Source: Patiria miniata
Taxonomy: Eukaryota > Echinodermata > Asteroidea > Valvatida > Asterinidae
DNA length: 64,000 nt
Assembly (NCBI RefSeq): GCF_015706575.1
Contig: NW_024037064.1
Span: 9,711,606-9,775,605 of the forward strand
Direction of reading: 5' to 3'
The stretch's first letter is position 1. Each line of letters starts with the position of its first letter. Under the pieces are notes generated by a model. That model searched no databases and was not told where the DNA came from. It was given only the letters and a program-made list of their open reading frames with translations. Position numbers and translations under genes: made by a program. Of the stretch, positions 43,857-57,444 are shown in pieces.

Positions 43857-46142
43857 TTTAAGTTAAGCACATTTATACAACACGCAAAAAACCCTAATTA
43901 CACAATGTATACAGTATTGGAATACATGTGTTGCCTTTAAAATGTTGACTCTCTGATCAATCGGTGAATTTTGTCCACAACTGTGGTTGGTTGAAGATTT
44001 CTAGTGTTAATTTTATCAAGTATGTACATGTATATTTAGAGCTGTCAGTGTGGGTCTTTGGTTTAAACCTTATTTTAACACAATGATCACTTAAAAGAGA
44101 GAAATGATGAATTTCTTAAAACACTATTCAATACGACACTGAGGAAATGTACCATTTTTCGACTGGTAAGCAGTTTATATTTCCAGTAAATTGCATATTT
44201 CAAAAAGGCAATATTTGCAATGTCCAACAAAACTTATTTTTCTTTGATAAATGGCCGTTTCGGATTATAATGAGTCACCCTTTTTAGTTTTTGCCTTTCT
44301 CAACAAACAATGCGCAGTCCCTGATAACTAAGGGATTGGTAATTAGAAGAAAAGAAATACCATAGACAACAAAAATGCTTCAAATAAAAGCTCAAAATAA
44401 CTCGGGCAACTGTCAATATCGACGCACAGCAAGAACAAAAAGAGTACATATTTTGCCAAAAATGACATCGCAGTTTTGCTTACGATTTGCATTCGCAATA
44501 CGATATTACGGCTCTTGCAACAAATTTATACCCATTATGCCAATTGCATTCAATCAATTCTATACAATTGACGGTATGGACCCCATCAATGGTATGGAAT
44601 AATACTGATATCAACGATCTACTCGTTATAATATTCGCTAGTCATTATCCCTCCTATGCAAACAAACATTCTGTGCAAGTTTTCCTTTCAGTCAAAATCA
44701 GTCTAGTGACTGTTTTTAACGATTGAGTGCTCTCTGACAAAATAAAGCAGAATTGACTGGCTGTGATAATTCATGCGTCGTGCTACAGCTATGCTTTGAC
44801 TGTAGCTGATAGATAAGACATGTGCCTACTACTTATCTGCTTGTGTCTGTTGACTTAATTTGACTAGTCACAGTGCTTGCTTGAAATACATGTATGATCT
44901 GACTGTTTGGTGACTAGCCATAAGAGGCATGGTAAGAGGGTTGATTTGTTGACTGTCTGTGACTGATCAGACAGCAGGAGGGTTGAACAATACATTGAAG
45001 TTTAGCCTAGATGTCCAGTTGGATGCGCATACACTACTAACAGTGTATCATAGTTTAAGCATACATGCCAACTATGTTAAGTTTAAGTATGTTACGTATT
45101 TGAATTCTAGTTCAGCTCACCTGTAAATGCGCAATTCTGGGAAATTGTATCATTCTACATGTATGTTGATTTCACTTTGCTCCTGTTAAGTAAAAGTTGA
45201 TTTGGCTGAGTTCAGCTGTTTCAACTGAAAAAATGGCCTGGTTGAAAGTAACAGACTTGATTTCTCCCCCAAAAGTAAGAGAAAACAAAATATCACATTG
45301 AATCAAATGCGGTGAAAGTTTGTAAAAAAAATTGTTTAAGAATGAAATTGAAGGGAAAACCCAAACCGTAAGCGTGGTTGAAGCAAATAAGGTTTTTAAA
45401 TCATGTATATACAAATTCATCCTAAGATCAAGTACTATAGAGATGAATAACTGAAATCGTTATTGGAGAGAAAGTTTAGGATACCATTATAACAATTTGT
45501 TTATAATATCAATTTCTCGGATACGCTAGTCGAATATTATTTTTCAACAAACAATATATTGGATCTGACAACTGAGGATTATTGTAATATCATTATCAGT
45601 CCTTTGTGCAGCCCTTTATTATCAGTCCTTTATGCATCATGAACAGAGGTTCAAAGTGTCAAAGTGGTGTCAAATTTAAAGCTAAATTTTATTGTCTGTC
45701 AAAGGCATATTTTAATTTATGTAAATACACAATTTATGGGAATGTGAATGTCGTTCTCTGTTGATTTGACTTCGCTCATTTCAAAAGTGAGCTTCATTAG
45801 TTAATTTCAGCTGCTTCAGCTGAATGGGTTGGCTTCAGAAGTTTACAATCAAGAAGAAACTGGATTAAAAGCAATCCATTGGAACATGTTTTTGTTTTAT
45901 TATTACAACTCATGGTAATTAAAAAGGCGAACTACTGTAGCGAAAAAAAAGTTCGAGTTATCATGAACGGAAGTTACGAGCATTGTTTTATCTTTTAACA
46001 AAAAGTCCAATTATGTATTAATGTATTTTCTTGACATCAACGATATTTTTTGAGTAGATTTTAGTTCATGTAGATTACATGAGATTAAGTTTATATATAT
46101 TAAGATACTAACCTGATTTCTTTTCAAAGGGTTAACATTAAG

Positions 46143-46168
46143 CCACGTGATCGGTTCTTGGCCAATAG
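46143..46168 (+). promoter_or_regulatory. Conserved E-box/CCAAT block (1)
   Basis: CCACGTGATCGGTTCTTGGCCAATAG combines a CACGTG E-box and a CCAAT box. Versions recur at 53524-53547, 61429-61455 and 62208-62232, at about the same place in each unit, upstream of the 5'-UTR block. Recurrence could reflect function or shared descent alone. Confidence 0.45.
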
Positions 46169-46608
46169 AAATGTTTGAACCGTCCTAAATATTTTATGAC
46201 ATGGTTGAGCTCCCAACTGGAACGAAATATACTGTTGTTAAAATTTAAACAAAATTAGCAGGATATAAATTTGTTTTAACTGTCAAAGCGAATTTGACGC
46301 AATTTCCTGACAGTCCTGAGATAACTGAAAAACCGTTTTGTTTGTAATATTACTTAAGTTTATTTTTAGCTTAATTGCATGTTATAAGTGCATGTTGAAA
46401 CCAATGAGACACAAATAATCTATTGGAACCAATTTAAAAATAAAAAAGGAACATTTTTCCGCTACACGGCAACCCGTGGTCTGATTTTTATGTTTTTGGT
46501 ATCAAAAGATGCACAAAGCTCGAGGCTAAAAAGTTATAACATTTTTTTTAGAGGCTATCGCGGAAAATGTTGGGGGGGGGGGGCGGATTCCGCCCTGGCC
46601 CCTTTAGG

Positions 46609-47515
46609 GTTAAAGATGAGATTATTACATGTATCTTTTGAAAAACAAAGTGCAATTGGCCTACTTTATATTGAGTTAACGTTGTATGGAAAATTCAAGG
46701 ACTCTATGTTTTCTAGGATCACCTTATGAATATGGGACCCCAGACAAGATATTTTTCCCTTCCAGATGGATTGTCTCCTCACTCTAATATTCGGCCACAA
46801 TTGTCCAATGATATAAAAGTGTCTATATACGAAATATGTATTAGCAGATCCCAGTCACAACCGTTTGATGTTTGTTGTGAAATATAGCAAAATGTCTATC
46901 CTCAAAAGTTGATCAATTGATTCTCTGTACCGTTGATCTTTTAATTAACTGGTTAACAAAAATAATGGTAATTTCAATGGAGCCTTTTATGAGACAAAGT
47001 TTAGTTCAAGTTGAATTTTACGTCATTTGTAAGTTCTGTGCAAATACGAGAGTTGGAAAGCTACGGCTCCCTCCCTAAAACTTCAGAATAGTGAGGGTAT
47101 CCAGAGGTGATCCATTCAGCCATGTTGACAAATGCAAAATACATTAATTAAACGAAACGGGTAGTACTGGTTAAATTTCAAACATTCCTTGTTAATATAT
47201 AAATTTTTTTTTAGATCGTCAGAGTATGTTGGCATACTCCTGGGTCATTTGAGGACAGATCACATCTCTTGGTATGTCATGGACCGTGCTTTGAGTTTTG
47301 ACTTTCAACACGAAATAAATACAAATCATTTTCGAATCCGTCCAGACATGAGGTCATTTTCAAAAAAAAAAGCAACCTCAATCTTCTTTTCAGACGTGTG
47401 AATGTACATATCAGAAATTTGTTAACTTTATAGAGTGTAGAACGTATATTTTGTTGCCAAAAAAAGTCGAAGGACGAGCGTTATTTTTAACAAATTCCTA
47501 CTGCCACCCTGCTGC
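46609..47515 (+). repeat. ~0.9-kb segment upstream of TRIM copy B (shared with copy A)
   Basis: Counterpart of 39362-40260: same order of words, such as TTGGCCTACTTTATATTGAG, ACCTTATGAATATGGGACCC and TCCAGACATGAGGTCATTTT. It separates the E-box/CCAAT block from the promoter block. Confidence 0.75.
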
Positions 47516-47716
47516 AGCTAGCTTAATTTAACTCTGGTGTTACACGCAGGCTTGTACTCTGGCGTCGTGCGTTTAACCACTGATGTGTAAGACCGATGCA
47601 TGCACTAGGCTTTACGATACTTCTGACTAAAGTAGTTTTTGCAGTGACGGCGGAGAATCTGACTGTGAAGACCACTGCATGTGCACAACCGATACATGCA
47701 CTAGGCATTACGATAC

Positions 47717-48224
47717 CATTATGCGATTGTATAGCTGACTTTAGTGGCGTCAATAGAGTTGCTTGGTCGTACGTACTGCTCTGCACTGAACAACTGTCTC
47801 CCAGGCTTATAATACTGCACCACTGATGTGGATGATCCAAGGATAAATTGGCGGACAACAGTGTAGTGTAGTGCACTATAAACTGGTGTATATGTACGGC
47901 ACTGATACGCGCAGTTGATATTTGGACTTTGTTCAAATTGCACTCGAGTCTATTTAGTATCCCGTGTCACGCTTATTTAACCCTTTCTGTTGCGCAACTT
48001 TTCACGCAGACGGTTCTATTCATGCTCATTATGGAGAACAATTGTTTGACATGTACAAAGTGTGGATTCGTAATTCCGAATCCACACTTTACTAAAGATT
48101 TGTAGTTCCGAATCCACACTTTGTGACCAGTGTAAGAGATTCGTAGATACGAATCCACACTTTTAACAATAGTGTGACGTCATAGCAATGGTTTAACATT
48201 ATGCGATTGTATAGCTGACTTTAG
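47717..48224. repeat. Inverted promoter copy plus dispersed repeat, bounded by a 28-bp direct repeat
   Basis: The 28-bp word starting CATTATGCGATTGTATAGCT occurs at 47717-47744 and 48197-48224. Between them, 47750 to about 47998 is the reverse complement of the TRIM promoter block, and 47999-48195 is the inverted copy of the 3279-3474 repeat. The normal block follows at once on the + strand, giving head-to-head promoter copies. Confidence 0.75.
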
Positions 48225-48489
48225 GTTGCGCAAACAGAAAAGGGTTAAATAAGCGTGACACGGCATACTAAATACACTTGAGTGCAATTTGAACAAAGTC
48301 CAGATATCAACTGCGTACTCAGTGCCGTACACATACTCGTTTATAGTGCATTACACTAAACTGTTGTCCGCCAATATATCCTTGGATCATCCACATCAGT
48401 AGTGCAGTATTACAAGCCTGGAAGACAGTTGTTCCATGAAGAGCAGTACGTACGACCAAGAAACTCTATTGACTCCACAAGACGACCAG
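48197..48489 (+). promoter_or_regulatory. TRIM copy B promoter / 5'-UTR exon block
   Basis: Same words and same GACCAG|GTAACA donor as copy A (40383-40673), ending at 48489. The coding exon follows acceptor CTCGCAG at 48763. Confidence 0.5.
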
Positions 48490-48765
48490 GTAACACACAG
48501 CGGATGCAAGATACAGGTGAACCCTGTAATTAGGGTGAGTGACGCACCATGCTGGCAAATCTAAACTCATTGAAAAACTGCTCTGGTTATAGTACACTAA
48601 ACTCTGGCAAGAGCCGGTGCATTGCTTCAATTATTAAAGTAGTCGGAGATTAATAACAATGACGGCACAGATCAACAATTCAAAAATAAAATAGAAACTG
48701 AAGTGATCCGCTTCTTTATTATTCTTACTAGCGGCTGTAAAATTATATGTTTGTTCCTCGCAGAA

Positions 48766-51449
48766 ATGGCAACTGGGCCTGTGGTAAGTTCAGCTCTGGA
48801 GACGGTCAGCAGACATCATCTTGAGTGCAGCATCTGCAAAGCGAGATACCAACAGCCTAAGATACTGGAATGTCTACATAGCTTTTGTGAGCAATGTCTG
48901 CTGAAATACTGCAGCACGAAGCATCAGGGCTCTACATCGATTCCTTGCCCTGTTTGTCGACAGGAGACGAAACTTCCTGAGGTGGGTGTGCAGGGTCTGA
49001 AAACAAACTTTCATCTGATTGGTCTGGTTGAGGAGTTTGAACTGCAAGAGAGGTTGGTGTGTTCGGGTGACACAAAGCTGCTCTGTGAGACATGTGATGA
49101 TGGCAATGAGGCAATACATCGATGTCTGGATTGTGCACAGAATATCTGCTCTCGTTGTCGACGTACACAGCTGCGAATCGCTGCTACATCCAGCCACACG
49201 ATAGCAGCTTTGGAAGACATTCGTGAGGGAAAGGTGAAACTGACAAAGGAAAACCCAAGACATCATCCTAAATGTCCAATACACGACGGCGAAGTGACAA
49301 GGTTCTTCTGCAAGACCTGTGAAATACTGATCTGCCGAGATTGTACCGTCATCGACCACTGTAAGCCAGAACACTCGTACATTGACAGAAATCTAGCCAC
49401 ATCGACGTACAAGCAATCGTTTGCTGAACTGGTTTCCCCACTTGAAATCTCAATGACAGAACTCCAGAAATTACGAGAGAGAGTCTCAAGAATAAAAGAA
49501 GATCTAGGTGTCACAGTTAAGAGGGTCATGACAGAAGTGCAAGACAGAGCAGCTGAGATACGAGCAGCGATAACGGCTCAAGAAAATCTCATCCTTAACG
49601 ACATCAAAACCATCCAAACAGATCGTGAACAAAAACTGGACGAATGCGAAAAAACTATGGGCTTGGTAGCGGAGAGATTTCAGTATTCACTAGACACAGC
49701 AGGAGAGGTAACAAGGACTGCATCAGATAGTGAGTTTCTCTCACTCTATCCCACAATCAGCAAAGACTTGAAATTGTTGGCAGATCAGAGCTTGCCTAGA
49801 GTTGACGACAGGCTTGCATTTCTGAAGTTCAAGCAGAGTGAGGGTAATGGTGGCATCAGTCTGGGTGAGGTGGTGGTGGTGGAAGGCAAATGGGAGCTGT
49901 GTCGGGAGTTCGGTAAAGGGAGAAGCGGTCCAGGAGAGTTCAATTGGGCTTGGGGCATAGCTGCTCGTCAACCTGATGAGACTGCAGTGGCTGACCACTT
50001 CAATAGCCGCGTTGTGATCTGCAGCATCGATGGCAACCAGAAAAGCATGTTCCCGATACATGGAAGTAAGTTTTAATTACCGTGCATTGCAATCTCTCAA
50101 ATTATGCACACAAACATGTATGATGTATTTCTTTCTCCGTCAATATCTGCTTTAATTTACCTCAAGAGATCTGATGGAACTAAATCACAGTAAATTTGAT
50201 GCGAAACATGTTTTAGTGAATACATTGGTTTTCATAACATGGAGATTTTTAAATATAAATACATCGTCAAAAATCAAGTTCCCTTGCTTTTTTTTCATTA
50301 ATTGAACAAACTCTACTGTAAATTATATTAAACCTCACGTTTGATATTGGGTTTTTGCCCAGTTCCCCGCATTTTTAATTAGTTTGCTCTTGTTTTTTTC
50401 ATGAATTTGGTTTTCTCTTTTCATTACATTTTTTCAAAGGATGGCAGTTCAAGGAAAATCCATTTAAAATGAAAGAAATATAAGTTTTCCTGATACACTG
50501 GTTCACCAGTGAAGTTCTCAATTGTTATCAGAAGTCTTTTCGTTTTTTTTTCCTATTATCCCACTGAAAGATACAAAAACCAATTCATCCTTCATTATCG
50601 GTGGTGTAGATATAAAGACAAGCTTAAACATCCCAACTTACAGGTTCCCTTAAGACAAAGTGATTTCTGAAACATTTTTATCGAACCTTGACAATGTCTA
50701 ATCTTTGCCTGGGACACAACTAATTATCACTCGATCTTAAGATTTCAGGTTGATTATTTTTCTAAATTGCAATTCAGATTGGCATCGACCACTACTGTTT
50801 GTTTTTACATCGTGACTCCTACAGATCCACTCGGCATCGCAGCTACACACAGCGACAATCGCTTGGTGGTTGTTGAGCAAAGCGCATCCCATGTGAAGGT
50901 GTTCAACAGTGACAACATGCTGGCATATACGAGTTCCCAACGGTGCCGCCGAGTGAGGTGGGTAAGACCACGGTTGACCTCCAGAGCGTAGCTGTCAAGA
51001 GTGATGGTACCATTGCAGTGGGAGATGTGGCGAGGATGGTATTGACTGTGCACAGCCCCACTGATGGTGAGCTCCTTCATACCATACCAGTCAAGATTAA
51101 ACCTTACTTTCTGGCTTTTGACGGCAATGATCGAGCGATAATAAGTCCCCATACATCACAGACAGTGCATATTGCCGATGGTAATGGTACTACACAGCAC
51201 ATCATCAAGCCCACCATCAATGGGCAACCCGTAATGCGATGCAACGGTGTATGCACTGATAGCTTGGGTATCTATGTTGCAATGCATAATGGTGATGACA
51301 CGGGGCATATCCACCACTATGACCCTAAAGGTGGCTTTCTCATGTGCATCGCACGTGGTCTGCACTACCCAATGGGTATCGCATTCACATCTGATGGGCA
51401 GCTGGCAGTTGCTGACTACTACACAGTAAAGATGTATCGCCAGGTGTGA
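48766..51449 (+). pseudogene. TRIM-NHL copy B, frameshifted in the NHL exon
   Basis: Exon 1 (48766-50065) is intact, with RING, B-boxes, coiled coil and first NHL repeat, very close to copy A. Exon 2 (50825-51449) carries two extra bases near 50925-50928 (CTGGCATATACGAG against CTGGCATACGAG in A). The frame then stops at 50989-50991, leaving about 488 residues, while the remaining NHL sequence stays open in the shifted frame to a TGA at 51447-51449. The rest of the exon shows no decay, so the break is recent, polymorphic or an assembly error. If real, the product is a RING-Bbox-coiled-coil protein without most of its propeller and could act as a dominant partner of A. Confidence 0.8.
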
Positions 51450-53520
51450 TACGACATTGTAATCAGTCATGTCAATTCATAAGCATGGATGAAATGCCGA
51501 TAGAAAATTGAGCGAGCGGTTCTAATTGCCACAATAAATTTAAGTTAAGCACATTCATACAACACGCAAAAAAACCCTAATTATACAGTATTGGATTACA
51601 TGTGTTGCCTGTAAAATTTGGACTTTCTGATCAATCGGTCAATTTTTTCTACAACTCACAACTGTGGTCGGTTGAAGATTTCTCGTCTTAATTCATCAAG
51701 TGTGTACATGTATATTTAGAGCTGTCAATGTGGGTCTTTTGTTTAAACCTTTATTTTAACACAATGATCACTTAAAAGAGAGAAATGATGAATTTCTTAA
51801 AACACTCTTCAATACGACACCGGGGAAACGTACCATTTTTCGACTGTAAGCAGTTTATATTTCCAGTAAATTGCATATTTCAAAAGGGCAATATTTTCAA
51901 TGTTCAGCCAAACTTATTTTTCTTTGATAAATGGCCGTTTCGGATTATAATGAGTCACCCTTTTTAGTTTTTACTTTTTCGCAACAAACAATGCGCAGTT
52001 CCTGATAACTAAGGATTTGGTAATTAGAAGAAAAGAAACACCGTAGACAACAAAAATGCTTCGAATAAAAGCTCTAAATAACTCGGGCAACTGTCAATAT
52101 CGACGCACAGCAAGAACAAAAAAGTACATGTTTTGCCAAAAATGACATCACAGTTTTGCTTATGATTTGCATTCACAATACGGTATTACGGCTCTTGCAA
52201 CAAATTTATACCGATTATGACAATTGCATGCAATCAATTCTATACAATTGACGGTATGGACCCTATCAATGGTATGGAATAATACTGATATCAAAGATCT
52301 ACTCGTTATAATATTGGCTAGTTATTTTCTCTCCTATGAAAACAAACATTCTGTGCAAGTTTTCCTTTCAGTCAAAATCAGTCTAGTGATTGTTTTTAAC
52401 GATTGAGTGCTCAGTCTTTGACAAAATAAAGCAGGATTGACTGGCTGTGATAGTTTATGTGTCGTGCTACAGCTATGCTTTGACTGTAGGTGATAGATAA
52501 GACATGTGCCTACTACTTATCTGCTTGTGTCTGTTGATTTAATTAGACTAGTCAGAGTGCTTGCTTGAAATACATGTATGATCTGACTGTTTGGTGACTA
52601 GCCATAAGAGGCATGGCAGGAAAGAGGGTTGATTTGTTGACTGTCTGTGACTGATCAGACAGCAGGAGGGTTGAACACTACATTGAAGTTGAGCCTAGAT
52701 GTCCAGTTGGATGCGCATACACTAATTACAATGTATCATAGTTTAAGCAATACATGCCAACTATGTTAAGTATAAGTATGTTAGGTATTTGAATTCTAGT
52801 TCAGCTCGCCTGTAAATGCGCAATTCTGAGAAATTGTTTCATTCTCATGATGTTGATTTCACTTTGCTCTTGTTAATTAAAAGTTAATTTGGCTGAGTTC
52901 AGCTGTTTCAACTGAAAAAAAAATGGCTTGGTTGATAGTAATAGACTTGAATTCCCCCAAAAAAGTAATAGAAAGCAAAATATCACATTGAATCAAATGC
53001 GGCGAAAGTTTGTAAAAAAAATTGTTTAAGAATGAAATTGAAGGGAAAACCCTAACCGTAAGCGTGGTTGAAGCAAATAAGATTGTTAATTCATGTATAT
53101 ACAAATTCATCCTACGATCAAGTACTATAGAGATGAATAACTGAAATCGTTATTGGAGAGAAAGTTTGGGATACCATTCTTACGATTTGTTTGTATATCA
53201 ATTGTTCTGGTACGTTAGATGTATTTTATTTTTCAACAAACAATACACTGGATCTGACAACTGAGGATTATTGTAATGTCATTATCAGTCCTTTGTGCAG
53301 TCCTTTATTATCAGTCCTTTATGCACCATGAACAGAAGTTACGAGAATTGTTTGATCGTTTAATCAAAAGTCAAATTATACATGTGTTATTTTCTCGAAA
53401 TCAACGATATATTTTGACTAGATTTTGGTTCATATAGATTACATGAGGATAAGTTTGTAAATGGAGAACACTGAAATAAACGTAAGATAACCTAATATTT
53501 GTTTAAAGGGTAAAATTCAA
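51450..53520. other. 3' flank of TRIM copy B
   Basis: Noncoding and homologous to the copy A flank to about 53340; ends in the E-box/CCAAT block region. No independent gene seen. Confidence 0.6.
51533..51538 (+). terminator. Polyadenylation signal of TRIM copy B
   Basis: AATAAA 83 bp after the copy B terminal TGA, at the same place as in copy A. Confidence 0.55.
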
Positions 53521-53523
53521 GCC

Positions 53524-54620
53524 AAGTGATCGGTTATTGGCCAAAATGATTTTTTGTTTAATGCTACATCTAGTTTAGTAAACTGTGGCGCATCATTTGT
53601 AAACAGGCTTGTGGAGTCGTGTATTTAACTACTGCACGTAAAAGGCCGATACACAGGGCTTCACGATAACAGTACGTGTTTGTAGTTGAATTCAGGTTGC
53701 GCAAACAGAAAGGGTCAGCCTGACACGGGACCATACTAAATCTCCTTGAGTGCCAATATTGAACGAAGTTCAAATAGATCGACCGTGCATTCAGCGCCTT
53801 ACCACTCGTCTCATGATATACTTGTCTATCTGTATATTTTGGCTTTTCATTACCATGGAATAATTTTAGACAAATAAACAACTTTGTTTTTATTTCATTA
53901 AAGCGAGGATTTCGTTACTAATCATATGCCTACATATGAAGCTTTGTTAAAAGTGACTTACATGGGGCATGTTTTACTCATTACGCCGACAACCCTCTAA
54001 TTGTTTTGACTTTTTGTAAATGACATTCATCCTTTAAATTCCTAATTAAATAGCCTCTCATCGACACTGTATTTGATTACACAAAGTAGGCATTTCGTGA
54101 GTTAGCCAGAACATTTGCCCCACAATGCTAAATAAATATAACCCATGCAAGTTAAAAGCAAAGTAATCACGCGGTTTATATCTTATTTATTTTGGTGGTT
54201 TTTTTTTGCTTTTCTAAATACAAAATAATGTATTCAATTTAATTGAGAAATTGAAGGAAAAAATTGTACTGTGTTAAGTTAAGGAGTGATTATATTACAA
54301 ACTTAATTTTAATCACCCCGGTTGACTCTTTGAAAACACCTTTCAGTACGGCACCGAGAATACATGCACCTTTCTTTTTTTACTTTAAGCAGTTTATATT
54401 TCCAGTAAGTTGGATATTTTAGAGAGGTTATATGACCTCCATTTTTTTTTTAAATATCCATTTCTAATTATTATGTTTTACCGTTTTTAGTGCAATTTGG
54501 TTCTCAAGAAACATATATAGTTCCTGAAAACTAGGGGTCAGTTGGGAAAGGAAAAACCGTAGACAAATACATACTCTGTACAAAAGTTAGAAATAATTCT
54601 GATGACTGCAAGCATTGACG
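53524..54620 (+). repeat. Coding-free relic of another TRIM unit
   Basis: In order: an E-box/CCAAT block (GATCGGTTATTGGCC), the 5' block (GCGCAAACAGAAAGGG, CCTGACACGGGA), a stretch that aligns with 62.60-62.96 kb, and from about 54330 to 54620 sequence like the 3' flank of copies A and B (AAGCAGTTTATATTTCCAGTAA, GTAGACAA). No RING, coiled-coil or NHL coding sequence lies between. It looks like a unit that lost its gene body, or the distant promoter of copy C fused to flank debris. Confidence 0.55.
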
Positions 54621-57444
54621 CAGTATTTACAAAACAATTATTACCCCACAACGTTAACCCACTTTTGGCTTTGATCGTGTAATTTTGCATAGACAAAAAC
54701 TGCTCATACTAGCTTCAGTTGCATTCCCGCAATTCTATGAATACGAACCCTTTAATGTTATCTTTGTAATGTTATGGTAATACATAACATTACAAAGCAT
54801 AAGCATGCATTTTGGAATGCACGTCTTCCGCGTTGGACGAGATGCGGCAATTGAACCAGTTTAGATTTTTTTTTTTAAATGATTATACAAAACAGTAACA
54901 GCAGATATATTAGCGCAATGAGCCTGGGTTTTTAGGAAACGTGAAGACAAAAATTGAAAATCTACATAGATTATATACATTCCTTATAAGGTTCATTTTA
55001 AATTATTTAAAGGCTGGAGCTACTTTCGAAACCTCCCCACCCCCACCGATCAAACCCATCCACCACCAACCCCCCCCCCCCCCCCACGAAAAAAAATAAT
55101 GAAAAATAAGCAGGGAGAAAATAGATTATAAAACAATTAACAAAAATGAAAAGGCAAACGCTAATAATACACTATTAAAACAAAAATTCAAACAGTTTAT
55201 TCATGTTATAATGCAGTTTGTGGAATGAGATGGGAAGGAGATAAGTGCCCTGAGAAAAGAAGAAAATTTGTGCAAAGTACCCTCTCTACGGTAACAAAGA
55301 GAGAGTTGAGGAGACCACTGGAAGAGACATTCGAACGCACTGTCGACTGAACCTGATGACGTCCTCCAAGTTAAATTTAAACATTAATTTGAGAAAACAT
55401 TTGTTTGGCACGATTCACAGTAACAAAAACAGTTCGAACAGGTGGTCACGAACACAGTCTGTATACTGAATAGTCAGATAGAAACGCAGGATAAATTGGC
55501 ACGCTGTCTCTTGGAGGCGCTCTTCATGTTACATTTTACGTCGACTTGTACTTCCGCGTTCAGCCAGAGCCAACCGAAAGACTCTCTTCTTTTGACTCGA
55601 CAGAAACATCAAGATTTTACCATTTTAACATTAACAAGAAACTCGGGATAAATGTGAGCAAATTATATCCGTTTACCGTAAAACCTGGAGAAGCATTTTG
55701 TTGTGAAATTATGATGTTGATGTTTGTGTGCGCTACATGTACATGTATGTGCGACGTACTTTAAATTTGTGTGGTAATCAACTGATTACATGTATAACGT
55801 TCGTTAGGCATGTTTATTGTGATTTGGGGTCAACTCGTACCCGATTCAACTCGTACCGGAGTCAACCCATTTCCTTTCTTGTTCATGTTATTGTTTTGTT
55901 CAAAAATGTGGGAGTCTCAATACTGTGTATGATGTTTTTGGTTACTGTAAATATGTTGGGCTCAGTGGCTTACTTACAGCAGTTCATTGCACTGTGCTTG
56001 CTCTAGCTGTCACTAATGGCAGTACCCGCTGCAAAGTACCAGTGCAAGCGAAACTTCAGCACTGGCCCGTTCAATATAAGAGAAAGAAAAGACCCTTTTA
56101 TGTTTTAGGGCTTAATTATTAAAACCTGAACATTTGGCTATGATACAAGCAGGAAAGGTCACTTTATGTGTTCGGAATCATCTCAAATAATAGTTCGCTA
56201 AGATACCATGTTGAATATCAGCTAGCTTAATTTTGTGGAAAGAGTCCAGGGTTTTGATTTATGAACACAACTTGTAAATAATAATAAGAGGTGTCCTAAG
56301 CTACCATGACTACATAATATCGATATTTCAATTGGCATAATTACATGACACATTTTATTAGAGTGTCTGCGCTCATGTATATGCTACCTGGTCCTGGCTA
56401 TTGCTTTATCCTTTTTAGAAGGCTGTGAATATTTGGGCGGCGGCGTTTTCTTTTAGTAATACAATAATTTAGCAGAGGTCGTCTCAAATTCCTCCGGCAA
56501 ACTAGCGTACGCTAAAAGAAAGCCGGTGCAGCCACGGTGTGAGGAAATTAATAAATTAGTATCAGATACTTAAGGAAATCCTCTTCCAAAATAAGTTTTA
56601 AATCCACCTCCTTTTCTGTAAACGAATGACAGCTTGTAGAAGAACGTAAACATAAAGAGAAAACCACGACATGTTACCCCGTATGACGTGTGATTTTCAC
56701 TTTCCATATGATGAACACCAAAAGTGCCTTCTTTAACTTGTTCTGAAATAACAATATTTTACACTGCAAAAATGATAATTGTGAGTGTGTGTGTGTGTGT
56801 GGTTTTTTTTTGGGTTTTTTTTAAGTGTCGTCAGCATTCACAATTTCCCCTGTAAAGTGCATGATGTACGAGATTCGCTTTTTTTCTTCTGGTTATTAAC
56901 CAAGCAGCTTCCATAGTGAATGTCCTTTTCAGGAAATGTAGCATGTACATAAGGCCATAATGCTTTGTGCTCTCAATACCCAAGGAAGGTCAGTATTTGA
57001 GACACATATTTTATAGGACAGCTATGGAGCATCTTACAACTCAACGTACCACAAGTACATGTAAACTGATACATGTAGATTGCATTCAGAAACTGGACAC
57101 GAATGATGAATTTCAACATTAGATGATTAAAGTCCATTCCAGATTTCTCTACCTTCCCGCATGAACCCACATCTAAAAATGTCAAGGAAGCATCACAGAT
57201 AAAATAAAAGATGTGATATTTTTAAGAGGATGTACAGTTATGGATAATGGGTGTGATTTGGACTTGTTAATTCACATCTTGAGAGTCCTGTACCTGTCGA
57301 TTCGTTTTAAATACAAAGCACATCCTGCCAATTACTATTGGTCCCTACCCATATGAGAAGACATGTGAATGATAAAGTCATGATACATTTTTATCATTCT
57401 TATTTTTTTAACAAAATACGTTTCTTCACATTTATTAGACCAAA
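54621..57444. other. Spacer upstream of TRIM copy C
   Basis: No gene supported. A + strand open stretch at about 55500-55670 could encode VDLYFRVQPEPTERLSSFDS..., reminiscent of FERM-type sequence but unconfirmed. A C-run lies at 55071-55085 and a GT microsatellite with T-runs at 56782-56822. The acceptor just before copy C is TTTATTAG at 57438. Confidence 0.4.

Larger units (their letters stand above)
43768..46608. other. 3' flank of TRIM copy A
   Basis: Noncoding. From 43768 to about 45660 it aligns with 51450-53340 after copy B, with most words conserved; open frames common to both are due to duplication. The distal promoter-like block (46143-46168) and a G-run (46572-46583) close the region. 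Confidence 0.6.

Noticed and set aside
45172-53110. Conserved ~80-codon minus-strand frames after TRIM copies A and B
   Set aside because: They lie in duplicated 3' flank, where the noncoding sequence around them is equally conserved.
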